Origin: Cylicocyclus nassatus
Lineage: Eukaryota > Nematoda > Chromadorea > Rhabditida > Strongylidae
Length of the DNA stretch: 64,000 nt
Assembly: GCA_958299035.1 (NCBI GenBank)
Contig: CATQJL010000316.1
Span: 18,143,676 to 18,207,675, forward strand
Direction of reading: 5' to 3'
Part shown: piece after piece, positions 10,501 to 19,398 of the stretch
Layout of the letters: each line of letters begins with the position of its first letter
Numbering within the stretch: the stretch's first letter is position 1
Program-made: the position numbers and the translations under genes
The notes under the pieces: model-generated
The model's database searches: none
What the model was told of the DNA's origin: nothing
Seen by the model: the letters and a program-made list of their open reading frames with translations, nothing else

Positions 10501-12706
10501 AATTTATTTTCCGCGGCGCGAAGTTGGCGTAATTAAACCATTATTTGGTTTTTTCTTCCTTCCTTTCATTCACATTCTTAACAGCAAGCTTTGAAAAATT
10601 GCTTTTCCAAGCACTTTCCGCAATCAAATCTAGGAAGGAACATAAAGCACGTTTTTCAAAAGAGTTCTGACTAATCACTCCTCTTTGTAGACGTCTTCTA
10701 GCTAATATAACCGCTTGAAGGCGTTTTCTTCTTTCATATCCTTTGTGCCTACTTCAGTTGGTAAGGGCTACGCTTGCAGTTCTGGCTTATCCCATATCAT
10801 CGGCAGTCCGTCGTCCTTATGGTTATTTTAGAGCTGCTTCTTGCAAACTTCATCTATCTTCATCGATCGTTCACTTCATTATTCACAATCGTTTCTGGTT
10901 CAAGTTTCTTTGAATAAAGCAAGTTTTTAGCATGGACTACTTGTTGGATCGGTATTTGTTCGATAACTTGCCTTTCACAGTCTCGCCTGAAACTAGGAAA
11001 GGTATAGGTCAGAAAGCTGTCACCATGGTCCAGGTGAGGTTTTGTACCGTGTTACGGTGAGGTCTTTAGTGAGTTTTTGGAAAGCTCTTTTCTTTTACTT
11101 TATCTCCATGAGAAAGTTGCTTAATTTCAAGCAGTTTAATTCGGTATCAGCTTCATGTCTTCCAGGCGTTCAGTCACAATTATATCACATGCTGCTTTTC
11201 AGTGGGCGGATTGGTTTTGCAAATACAAAAGTCCCGTAGAATTGATCCAGAATAACCCGTACTTTTTCGCTGCTGAGCTCGTCTTTGGATTTTTATGTAT
11301 GCTCACATTTGCTCATGGTATGTTTTAGACTTCCTTTTGTATCTTATTCAAATCACTATTCGATATCAAATAAGCCTATCGTCATGGCGGTCGGTATCTA
11401 TACACATGGATTGCCGTAACTGTACATGCGTTTGTCATCGAAACACTAGCTATCTCTGTACCAGAATTGAATCTTTATTGGCATGCACAGGTATTTATCT
11501 TTCTTCTCAGCAACACTCGACTTCATAATTATCCTGTTTAGGGTATGTTGAGCTTTTTTGGAATGAGAGTTCCTCTCTATGCCCTTTTTGGATTTCACCA
11601 AATGTTTCTCTACACATCCTATGTCCTTGTTAGCAGGTATCTCATGTACAGGGCTTTTCAACCTGAGAGTCGCAAGTTTCGCTTGCGCGGCTCCTCCAAC
11701 GCGGCCGCCTCGCTCAGGCCGCGCGCGGCGTTTGCTGCGTATCCCCCGGATTTCGCCAAGCTTCAGTCGACGCGCAGCCAGCGCCACGAACGCTGCGCGG
11801 ACCTAAGCGTGGCGTCCTAGCGGGGCGGGTGGGACACTCAGGTTGTAAAGCCCTGTACACATTTATTAGTCCACAGAATTTTCATACATTTTTTACTAGC
11901 GGGAAAATCTTCCGATCAAAATTGTAGACGTAAATTTTAACGGATAACGGTTAAGAGTTTCTGCACGGTCCTGTTTTTCGAACAGCTTGTGAAGGGGGGC
12001 GCCTACCCCGTTCCCCCCCCCCCCCCCGACTTGTTGCTTCATTAAAAATTGATCGCTGGTTAATCCTTCTTCAACTTTTTTCACCAATACAGGTCAAGTC
12101 AGCTCAGGCCTTATAACAGTAACAGTAATTTTAGTCTTGGATAGAAATCACTTCTAAGTTCCCCTTGTCCACTTTGGTGATTGTGAGCGTGAATTTATAT
12201 TTTTTGCCATTTCAGAATGCGCCTACCTTGGTGGGGTGAAGGGCCTGCAGTTGGCCTGAGTTCTGTGATGCTTCAATTACCATTCCGTATGTTAGGTACG
12301 AAATTGCTGTGGTGGACGTGGCACGATACTGATCCAACGATTGAAGACAGGTCTTTTTTCGTCTTTTCTTGGTGTCCTCGATTTTCCACATGCATACAGA
12401 ATGTTCTGGACTCCATGGAGCTCTTTATACTTTTATGCCGCATGTGCTTGTTCTTTTGTATGGATGCTCCGACTAACTAGACGCTTGTTGCTTGAAAAGG
12501 AGTATGACTGGATGAAGTAAGCGGTCATCTAATGTAAGGTGAGCTGGAATTTAAAACGCGCCATCTTCAGATTCCCAAAGGAGTTGACATGCTCCTTTCT
12601 AACTGGAGTACTGTCGTACTGGCTAGGAACCGCACAGTTTGTCTGTTTTGTTTCATGTTGCACAGAATGCTTTTTTGATCTTTTTGTCATTTTTTTACCA
12701 TGTTAA
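7542..12706 (+). CDS. Conserved multi-pass membrane protein, 8 exons
   Basis: Exons 7542-7624, 10931-11056, 11166-11317, 11375-11490, 11542-11636, 12216-12350, 12400-12516 and 12571-12706 join in phase to about 319 residues ending at TAA 12704. The protein is mainly hydrophobic helices: stretches such as FFAAELVFGFLCMLTFAH, AVTVHAFVIETLAI, LYALFGFHQMFLYTSYVLV and the C-terminal CSFLTGVLSYWLGTAQFVCF suggest at least five membrane segments. Conserved-looking motifs are HAAFQWADWF, HGGRYLYTWIAVTVHAFVIE, SRMRLPWWGEGPAVGLS and LLWWTWHDTDPTIEDR. I believe this is an uncharacterised animal membrane family (DUF7802 is the name I recall, unverified); no function is claimed. The start ATG follows TTGCAG|C, suiting trans-splicing. 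A second ATG at 10932, also just after an acceptor, is an alternative start. At exon 2, a donor at 11034 would break frame while the one at 11057 keeps it. Introns 1 and 5 hold MITEs. Confidence 0.8.
7751..7861. repeat. Perfect tandem duplication, 56-bp period
   Basis: AATCAATAAAATAAAGCCAA starts at 7751 and again at 7807. The two copies are identical for about 55 bp, so the event is recent. It lies within intron 1 of the membrane-protein gene. Confidence 0.9.
8646..8700 (+). repeat. Mariner-type terminal repeat, left of inverted pair
   Basis: TACAGGGTGTCCCAAAAGTA at 8646 is the inverted partner of the end at 13694. The match runs on through AGTACACA, TCGTCAATATCTCTCTTC and, after the nested MITE, CAGACAATGGATCGGACCCC at about 9281. 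The CAGGGTGTCCCAAAAGT wording is typical of mariner-type ends. Confidence 0.75.
8699..9275. mobile_element. MITE nested inside the mariner-type repeat
   Basis: Absent from the corresponding place in the inverted partner near 13630. It has long inverted arms: GTAGAGGAGGCTTCAACTTA near 8736 is mirrored by TAAGTTGAAGCCTCCTCTAC near 9223. The outer ends share a GTCTTTTT block bordered by TA. The frame at 9010-9201 lies inside this foldback and is not a gene. Confidence 0.6.
9330..9700. repeat. GC-rich minisatellite, 23-bp unit
   Basis: From about 9540 the unit CCGGAGCAGAAAATGGGGGG plus TAT recurs about six times with small changes. The preceding 200 bp carries related CCGGCGCGAGCCTGGCAAAT-type units. 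Long frames open on both strands here (up to 242 codons) only because the repeat lacks stops; the translations are low-complexity and not genes. Lies in intron 1. Confidence 0.85.
11646..11857. mobile_element. GC-rich TA-flanked MITE in intron 5
   Basis: Begins TACAGGGCTTTTCAACCTGA and ends TCAGGTTGTAAAGCCCTGTA: an inverted repeat of about 20 bp with TA edges (Tc1/mariner type). The 212-bp body is strongly GC-rich (GCGGCCGCC, GCGCGCGGCG) in an AT-rich intron. It sits 9 bp after the donor at 11637 and accounts for about a third of that 579-bp intron. The open frames here are composition artefacts. Confidence 0.8.
12013..12027. repeat. Poly-C run (15 C)
   Basis: Homopolymer of 15 C in intron 5 of the membrane-protein gene. 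Confidence 0.95.
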
Positions 12707-13043
12707 AACCATATGCTTATACTGTGGTGTTACAAGGTTCTTTTTGCAACTAGGAAATTAGTTTTTCTTTCAATATTCTTATCTCTAACTCCTAGTATGG
12801 TTTTTGTAATATGAATTAACTGTTGTACGTATGCTGGAGATAGATAGATAGATTTTTCGAAAGTTTGAAAAATTTGAAATAAATGTCTTATCTCTTCGTT
12901 CTTTCTTCTATCTTCTATCCACAAACGCTAGGGGTGAGAGGGAGGGGGTAGAGTACGGGGTGAAGGTCGCGCTAAACTCCTACCCGGGGGGTCCTATTCG
13001 GCTTATTTGGGTGGGGTTTAGAGACAAAATTGGGGTTTGGAGC

Positions 13044-13405
13044 TTAAAGGCAGCGTCCAGGCAAGTCTGGACCTATGGGGATTTTACATGAAAAGTATTT
13101 TGGGGCCCTAACTAAGCCACTACCCAACCGGCAGCTCAAGTAGTGCTCTAACGCCTGAGATATTCTGCTCGAAACCGGACCCCGCGACCGTGTTTCGCAT
13201 GGATTCATGGTGCAAACGTGGATCCTGGCGCGAAACTGCCATGAATCCATGCGAATACGTTCGCGGGGGTCTGTTTCGAGGGGAATATCTCAGCCATTGG
13301 AGCACTACCTGAGCTGCTGCTTCGGCAGTGCCTTAGTGAGGGCCCCAAAAGTACTTTCCATGTAAAAGCCCCATAGGTCCAGATCTGCCTGGAAGCTGCC
13401 TTTAA
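13044..13405. mobile_element. Palindromic TTAA MITE, close copy of 215-565
   Basis: TTAAAGGCAGCGTCCAGGCA at the left and CCTGGAAGCTGCCTTTAA at the right, with TTAA on both sides. The interior matches the first copy closely, including the central CATGAATCCATGCGAA and the GGCAGCTCAAGTAGTGCT block, so the two are the most recently related pair of the family here. 12707-13043 upstream holds nothing recognisable. Confidence 0.85.
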
Positions 13406-13416
13406 TTAGGGCTAAT

Positions 13417-13694
13417 TACAGTATGCCGCGATCGGGGGGCTCCGGCGCACAAAATCGGGGGGCTCCGGAGCAGAAAATGGGAGGTATCCGGAGCAGAAAA
13501 TGGGGGGTATCCGGAGCAGAAAATGGGGGGTATCCGCCGGAGAAATGGGAGGGCTCCGCCGGACAAATGGGTGACCCACCGCTGGGGAAACGCCGCGACC
13601 CTGCCATTTCCCCAGCGGAGGGGTCCGATCCATTGTCTGAGAAGAGAGATATTGACGATTGAAAAGTGTGTACTTACTTTTGGGACACCCTGTA
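13417..13694. mobile_element. TA-bounded element with mariner-type end and 23-bp minisatellite
   Basis: Left edge TACAGTATGCCGCGATCGG, right edge ACTTTTGGGACACCCTGTA. The interior carries four units of the GGAGCAGAAAATGGGAGGTA-type minisatellite also seen at 9540-9700, then CCAGCGGAGGGGTCCGATCC. In reverse orientation it corresponds to 8646-8700 plus about 9276-9700, without the nested MITE. The outer ends differ from each other, so this may be a truncated or composite copy. Confidence 0.65.
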
Positions 13695-14024
13695 TATATG
13701 AGGTGCATATATGGTAAGAATTTACCATTCTCTGTGTTCTGTTTTCGAATGTCCAACTCGGTGATGACCAACTTCCGATAGAGAGTTTAGATTTTTTGGT
13801 GAAGTTGAGGGCAGGTCACTGCGTGTGTAATGGTGAGCTCAGTCACTGGTGTACGGTCTACAAACTAAGCAGTCATTAGCGCTCGGGTGAGCACTGGGCT
13901 AAACCAGCAATTACGTCTTCTGCGCTTGGCTCACTGTTACCTAAGATGCCTTTTCTGAGTCCTGAAGCGGCTTTTGATGAAATAGAGTACTTATGCTTCA
14001 ACAGTTTTAGACTCTGAAAAGTTG

Positions 14025-14296
14025 ATATAAAATAAAGGGTAAAGGGTTCAGCGTCTTAAATGCTCTCCATGGGCATGCGCTGAACGTACTTCATTGCCGA
14101 AGAGGCTACTTAATGCGTACAAGACTATCATAATCTTGCGGGGGTAAGCCAATTTACCAATTCAGTGCTTTTATCTTCCCAGATTCTTTGATACCAATTT
14201 GCCGACCCCGGAAGCTAGGTTAGCCCAGGGGCGGGATCGAACCTGCGTCCGATCTGGTAATAGCGGCGTCTCATACCACTAGGCCACTCGTCCCCG
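14025..14296 (-). mobile_element. tRNA-derived SINE, copy 1
   Basis: On the minus strand the 5' head (14296 to about 14221) is tRNA-like: GGGGACG, then an A-box-like TGGCCTAGTGGTATGAG and a B-box GGTTCGATCCC. It continues into a body of about 190 bp (ending CAGCGCATGCCCATGGAGAG then CGCTGAACCCTTTACCC). It does not fold as a functional tRNA: the acceptor and anticodon arms do not pair and no clean anticodon can be assigned. A second copy at 61789-62076 shares both head and body, which shows a mobile unit rather than a lone tRNA pseudogene. Confidence 0.8.
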
Positions 14297-14549
14297 AAAT
14301 ATAGGTGTCAACCAGGTAGAAGTTACAAATCTTGGTGTGCAGCTCAGGCAATAAAAAGCAATTTCACAATTCTGAAATGTTGTCGAGCTTGTGTGCGTAA
14401 GTACTTTCGGTCCTTAAAAAATGTTAATCAGTTCGTTTTAAGAAAAAATTGAGAAATGAAATCAATGTGTTATGGTTTTTTTTGGCAAAGTAGTCCTTTT
14501 ATTTCATAATGAATTGCCTTCATTAATTCATTTATTTCATAACGCAGCT

Positions 14550-15504
14550 TCAGTGTAAATTGTAGCAGAGACTTTGCATCGATTTCAACTCCCAGACAAA
14601 ATTTTCTGCGTCATCCGAACGCATGAACTGAGGAAGATTAAAGAAGTGAGTACCTTCAACGTGAAGCAGTCGTGCAATACTCCTCAGAACTTCATAGTTG
14701 AGAAACTCTTCGGCGGGGCATAATGGTTGTTTCAAAGAACATGCGTCAAGGATGATTGCATCATAGACAGCCCCTAAACAATTCACACTTTTAGCTCGCT
14801 TCTTAAGACATATAGATAAACGAAAATTGCTCCCCACCTGTCCTGGCTTTTTCCGCCAAAAATATTGTACCATCACCAACTTTAACGCGATGATTATTAT
14901 CTTCTACTAAGTCAAACCACTTTCGTGCCATGTATACTAGTTCTTGAATGAGCTCAACCACGGTTAAATTCATCTACAAATCATGATAACCGTTGCTTAT
15001 GCAAAGTAGAAAACTTGAACACCTGAGGAAAGACATTGTGCAAGTAGCCATTCACTGTCCCTCCGCCAAGACCAATCAACAAAATATTACTGTTTTTCCT
15101 CGACTCAATAATATCACTTTGGAACAATGCCTCTTAATCATGGAAGTATTCCTTTGACAAATGAAAATATATCTTCTCCATTCACCAACAAGTATGGGGT
15201 GGTAGAGACGACATCCAGCATGACAATTTTGGTGATTTTCCCGATTCCTCAAGGCCTCGTCCTCATCAGTTGCGAAGTATTCTCTAATCATCTAGATTAC
15301 TGACTGTAACACAAAGCAGTGAGTGTGCAAGTGTACAAAAACTGCATGCCTCTTATGAGAGTTCTTTTTGTGAATGATTGAGTCAAGCTCTGAACAAGAT
15401 TTTTGACCGTGAGATTCTTTAGGCCACTCTTGAGCCTGGTTGCTAGGCCCTTGTATCAAGTCATTAATTTCTGGCTCTTCGAAACGAAGCTGGATCTTTG
15501 TCAT
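14550..15504 (-). pseudogene. METTL13/spermidine-synthase-like SAM methyltransferase, partial or decayed
   Basis: Well-supported minus-strand exons: 15133-15023 (EALFQSDIIESRKNS then NILLIGLGGGTVNGYLHNVF), 14973-14838 (MNLTVVELIQELVYMARKWF, VGDGTIFLAEKARTG) and 14773-14550 (VYDAIILDACS, LCPAEEFLNYEVLRSIARLL). Introns of 49 bp (14974-15022) and 64 bp (14774-14837) join in frame. LIGLGGGTV is the glycine-rich SAM-binding motif I, VVEL the acidic motif that follows, and IILDACS the next core strand. The order matches the C-terminal methyltransferase domain of METTL13-type enzymes (protein methylation in that family); substrate here is unknown. Upstream, KIVMLDVVSTTPYLLVNGED (about 15236-15142) fits the domain's N-terminal part but is in another frame, 8 nt from the next block. 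The EYFATDEDEALRNREN piece and the 15504-15292 frame also need frame changes. The C-terminus stops early (CYNLH). Either a pseudogene or a gene with sequence errors. Confidence 0.7.
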
Positions 15505-16171
15505 TCCTTGAAAGAGCTTCCCGCCTTTGCTTAAACAGTGGCGGTAAAGCTTTTCACTTCGCGATGACTTAATTTGTCATGTGGCAGGTGAGGCTACTCC
15601 ACAAGAGCTCCCCTCCCCTTCTCCAAGCACGAAGTGTTTCAGTAGAGAGAGGGGTGGGGCAGGGGCCAAGAATGGCTGTAGGATCTAGAAGGAATGCGAG
15701 CACAAGACAAAAAATTCATTCCTGTTAGATTATTGTATTCCAACCCTGCGCTGGACTACAAGTCTATGACCAAGGCAGAGCCGGGATGTATCACCAGTGA
15801 ATGAATCTTAACTCACCGGAAGGCAGATGACCTCTATAAAAACGGGAAACAAGTTGGGTATGGTCGACTTTCCATTTAGATGTGTCTACATCCTGAGCGG
15901 TTAGATCTGTAACTTCGTAACATAATGCGAATTTCATCCACTGAAGCTTTATGCAGTGCCCACAGCACTGAGAAATCCGAGTGAACCAGTTCGTAATGAC
16001 GTTCGCAAGTTAAAGCCAGCTCAGTAATAAGGCAAATTAAACCCAACTTTAGTTCTTTTTTTTGTAAACAATTTTTTCGCAAAGATAAGAAACTCAGGTA
16101 AGCCGCCTTCTTGTACCAACCCGTCATAACGGAATGTCTGCCCATACAGACTGACTAGCTGAAAATTTGTC
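15505..16171. other. Intergenic; one unrecognised minus-strand frame
   Basis: An 89-codon minus-strand frame at 16145-15876 is the only substantial one. It could be a 5' exon of the methyltransferase-like gene, but no domain, signal peptide or matching splice phase was found. Nothing else is recognised. Confidence 0.25.
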
Positions 16172-16569
16172 AAAAGCAGCTTCCAGGCAATTCTGAACAT
16201 ACGGGAGTCTCACGTGGGAAGCAATTTTGGGGCCTCAATTAAAAAACTATCCAAGCTGCAGCGCGAATGATCACTCACGGCTGAGTTCAATTCCAGGCTG
16301 GGCCCCAGGAACGTATTAATGGATGATTTGCCCTATGCTCGCTTGGTTCCACTCCACGGCAAATCGTTTCGTGTGAGTCCTCGCGCTTAAACATGCAAGC
16401 GCAATCAAGCCGTCCGTTCATACGATCCTGGGGTTGTCCAGTTTGAAGGCGAATATCTCAGCCATGAGCGAATAATTTGCGCTGCAGCTTGGCCAGTATC
16501 TTAATTGGAGCCCCAAAATTACTCTGCACCTGAGATCCCTTAGGTGTCCATTTGCCTGGACCTGCCTCA
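16172..16569. mobile_element. Diverged member of the palindromic AGGCAG MITE family
   Basis: Begins AAAAGCAGCTTCCAGGCAAT and ends GCCTGGACCTGCCTCAAG. The order of internal landmarks is as in copy 1: ATACGGGAGTCTCACGTGGG, then ATATCTCAGCCATGAG, then AGCCCCAAAATTACT. More diverged than the copies at 215 and 13044, and the target copies have decayed. Confidence 0.65.
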
Positions 16570-17394
16570 AGCATTCCTATAAAGAATAAAAAAAGATGCT
16601 GCTTTCTATTTGATAGTTGATATTTCGTTCCTGAGTCAAATGGTCTTCTTTCACCTAGTAATTATTCATTTCTTGTCTTCTGCAATCCTCCCCCTTCCCC
16701 CCCCCCTCCCCAAAAAAAACTATCTCTAGCATCACCAATTATTGGATCCAACATTATATATCGTCAAAAAGTAGAACTATTTGTTAGCCAGTCTATGTTT
16801 CATGCACAAATAAACAATATTTTCGCTCTCTCCACTTAACAGTGCAGACAACTCCACGAATGTTAATTAGCTAGAGGTGATTTTGTGGGACTAATTGATA
16901 AGTTATCTTTGGGACCTACTCTTTGGTGTAATCAGCGGGATGACTGAGTCTGTTGCGAATCTTCTTGTAGTCATTCTGAATACCTTCAACCTGAAAATTT
17001 TCAAGTAGGTTTGAAATTTGCCGAAATTTCACTTCCCACTAAAGTTTTGTCAAATTGAATGATATCAGCATGCCAAATGCTAAAGTTGACAGACAACTTA
17101 AAGATCTCAACTGTTTAAAAATCTGTTAGCATCCGCGTAAGCTATGTACCGCTTCCGTCTAGCCATTATAACATACCATTAGAAAACTAGCGGAATTCTG
17201 ATCGCGTATGTGGGTGGGTAACGAATCAGACTGAGATTGAATACACCAATAATAATTTTATGGAAAACCAGTTCTTTCAAACATTTGAGAAAACTGAATT
17301 CCTTGGAAAGGGCTATCAGATTTTCAAGGTAGCCGTCAATATTCAGTTGAAAATTTAGGAGAACAGATGCATTCCAAATGAGTTTGAGTGGTCT

Positions 17395-17500
17395 TTTTGA
17401 CGAATATAAGAAGACAGATCAAAAAGTCTTTTTTTTTCACCTGATTTATCACTTTTTACGAATATAAGAAAACAGATCAAAAAGCCTTTCTTCCTAGCTG
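17395..17500. repeat. Tandem duplication, about 57 bp
   Basis: ACGAATATAAGAAGACAGAT near 17400 recurs as ACGAATATAAGAAAACAGAT near 17457, both followed by CAAAAAG and a T-rich run. A two-copy imperfect tandem repeat. The rest of 16570-17725 shows no gene; it includes a C10 run near 16700. Confidence 0.7.
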
Positions 17501-17725
17501 ATTTATAAAACTTCTACATTTTTTTTATCAGGGGATAGAGCCATACCTTAAAGACCTTAGCACTAAGTTTACTGTACCCATTCGAGTAAGACTTCTCTCT
17601 ACCTTTTGATTCAGCGGGATTGGCAGATGGAAGGCAACCTCCGCACCGCGACGCAGTCTGCCTCTCTCTCGTCAGCGCTCTAATATTCTGTAATATAGTA
17701 ATGCTAAACCCGTGTTAAGAGTTAC

Positions 17726-18160
17726 TTGAAGGCAGTGTCCCGGCAGATTTTGCATTCCCATCTTTTTGCATGTTTTGGGCCTTTTCGACTCGTGACCTCG
17801 AATTTGAGCTCGAAACGGGTAAAGAGACCTTTTTCGGGGCGTTTACCGTTTCCAAAAGGCAGCTCGGACGAGGATTTCAATGGAAAGTTGGGAGGTCCTG
17901 GCATGAAGATTGTGCTGCCGGTAACTTTTGCTTTTAGCATGCACAATGCGGGAGAGCGGTCGTGGGGTCCCGCGCCAAAAGGTAAGCGAAGTCATCCGAA
18001 CGCGCGCCGACTGATGTTGCGCACGCTGGTTCAAGGGCGATTTTCTTGGTCCAGGGGGAACATTCAACCAGCCACTGCGCCTGGAGTTCAGTGGGATGAC
18101 CAGGAATCTCAGTATAGCAATGTCCTCCAGGGCGCGAATTTGCCGGCACACTGCCTTTGA
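17726..18160. mobile_element. AGGCAGTG-ended MITE with TTGA target copies
   Basis: TTGAAGGCAGTGTCCCGGCA at the left, TGCCGGCACACTGCCTTTGA at the right. The terminal repeat is that of the TTAA family, but both flanks read TTGA, a perfect 4-bp duplication. The interior is GC-rich. The overlapping frames of up to 144 codons on both strands are element-internal and not genes. Confidence 0.75.
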
Positions 18161-18451
18161 GAGTGACTTTGAATCACTATCAGTAACGACGGTATTGATG
18201 CATTATTCCCAGTTCGTAGTAAAGTTTCCTTATACTAAATTATGGTATTTTTCCCTTATCCGGATCCAGTTTTTCAGAAGGCTTTCAAATATAGATTCTT
18301 TAGTCAAAAACAAGTTTTCAGAAATCTACGGGCACTGACTCTCAATCACGTATCAGGAAAAAAATTGACACGTTTTAGCCCATTTTGACATGTTTAAATC
18401 ATTTCCGATGAACTAAAAGAGCATTTACCACCTAAGCTGCTGAACTGTTTC

Positions 18452-18613
18452 TACACGCCGTCCGCGCCGCATGCGGAGAGTAACCTGTTGCGTCCGTTGA
18501 AGATTCATAATTGGAAGAAGTGCAGAGAAAAACAGGTGGCGAGAGTGCACGGGAAAGAGGGGTGACGCGCAATACACACCTTGCGCACTTTCCGCGCCCT
18601 GCGCGGACGGCCT
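18452..18613. mobile_element. Short GC-rich MITE
   Basis: TACACGCCGTCCGCGCCG at the left is mirrored by CGCGCGGACGGCCTA-type sequence (GCGCGGACGGCCTA) at the right, with TA at the edges. About 160 bp, non-coding. Confidence 0.5.
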
Positions 18614-19109
18614 ATATAAAATAAGAGCAAAACTACCTAGATCTCATAGCAGAACATCTCGATTGCTTTCATCAATGACTCAAGAATGTCGTTCTCCTCA
18701 ATTTCCATAATGTAAATTGTACAAGAAAAACTATGGTGGCTCGGAGAGTACCTTGCAGCTTCTTTTCTCGCCGTTTAGGTGATGGAACCTAATCTGCGCA
18801 ACTCTATTCTGTTCACCGATTACAGGATGTTATTATGACAACAATGTTGATTTTTGAAATTGTTCAATTGAAAATGTCATTTCTCGGTGAAACCTGTTAA
18901 ACCTGTAGATGACAGATCAAATTTTTTGACACTGGCAGAAGGGTGACACTCTTTCCTGTAAGGGTGGTACCAAATATGGTACAAGGAAAGAGGCAATATC
19001 CTTTTTTTGAAAAAAAAAATAGGTTTGGATAACGGAAAAGTACAGGGTTTATTGACGAAGGAAACAAATATAAAATAAGAACAGGGGCGGGGCTTAGTCG
19101 CTTATAGTT

Positions 19110-19127
19110 AGCGGGGGGGGGGGGGGG
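19110..19127. repeat. Poly-G run (15 G)
   Basis: Homopolymer of 15 G. The surrounding 18614-19398 shows no gene. Confidence 0.9.
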
Positions 19128-19398
19128 CAAGCGTGCAGGGACCAACAGTGCATCACCGTGGTTAGCACCTTTCCTACACTCTCTTAGCCGTGTTTAGGCC
19201 TCGAGGCCGTCTCCCAACCACCCTTTTCGTTGAATCAAAGGCTTTATAGCTATCATCGTTTGCTGTTACTCAAAGAGTGCTAGCAGCAAGTATCGACTGT
19301 GCTAGTTCTTCAATAAATGCAAATTTTGTCCGCTTTCTAGTTTTAGAATATGCATATCGTTGACACAATACAAAATCAATACAGCTATCGCTTCCTAC

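Noticed and set aside
14221..14296. A functional tRNA gene
   Set aside because: A and B boxes are present, but the acceptor and anticodon stems do not pair, and the sequence continues into a repeated body shared with 61789-62076, so it is a SINE head.
17726..18160. A 144-codon plus-strand gene
   Set aside because: The frame coincides almost exactly with a MITE bounded by AGGCAGTG ends and TTGA copies, with competing minus-strand frames.
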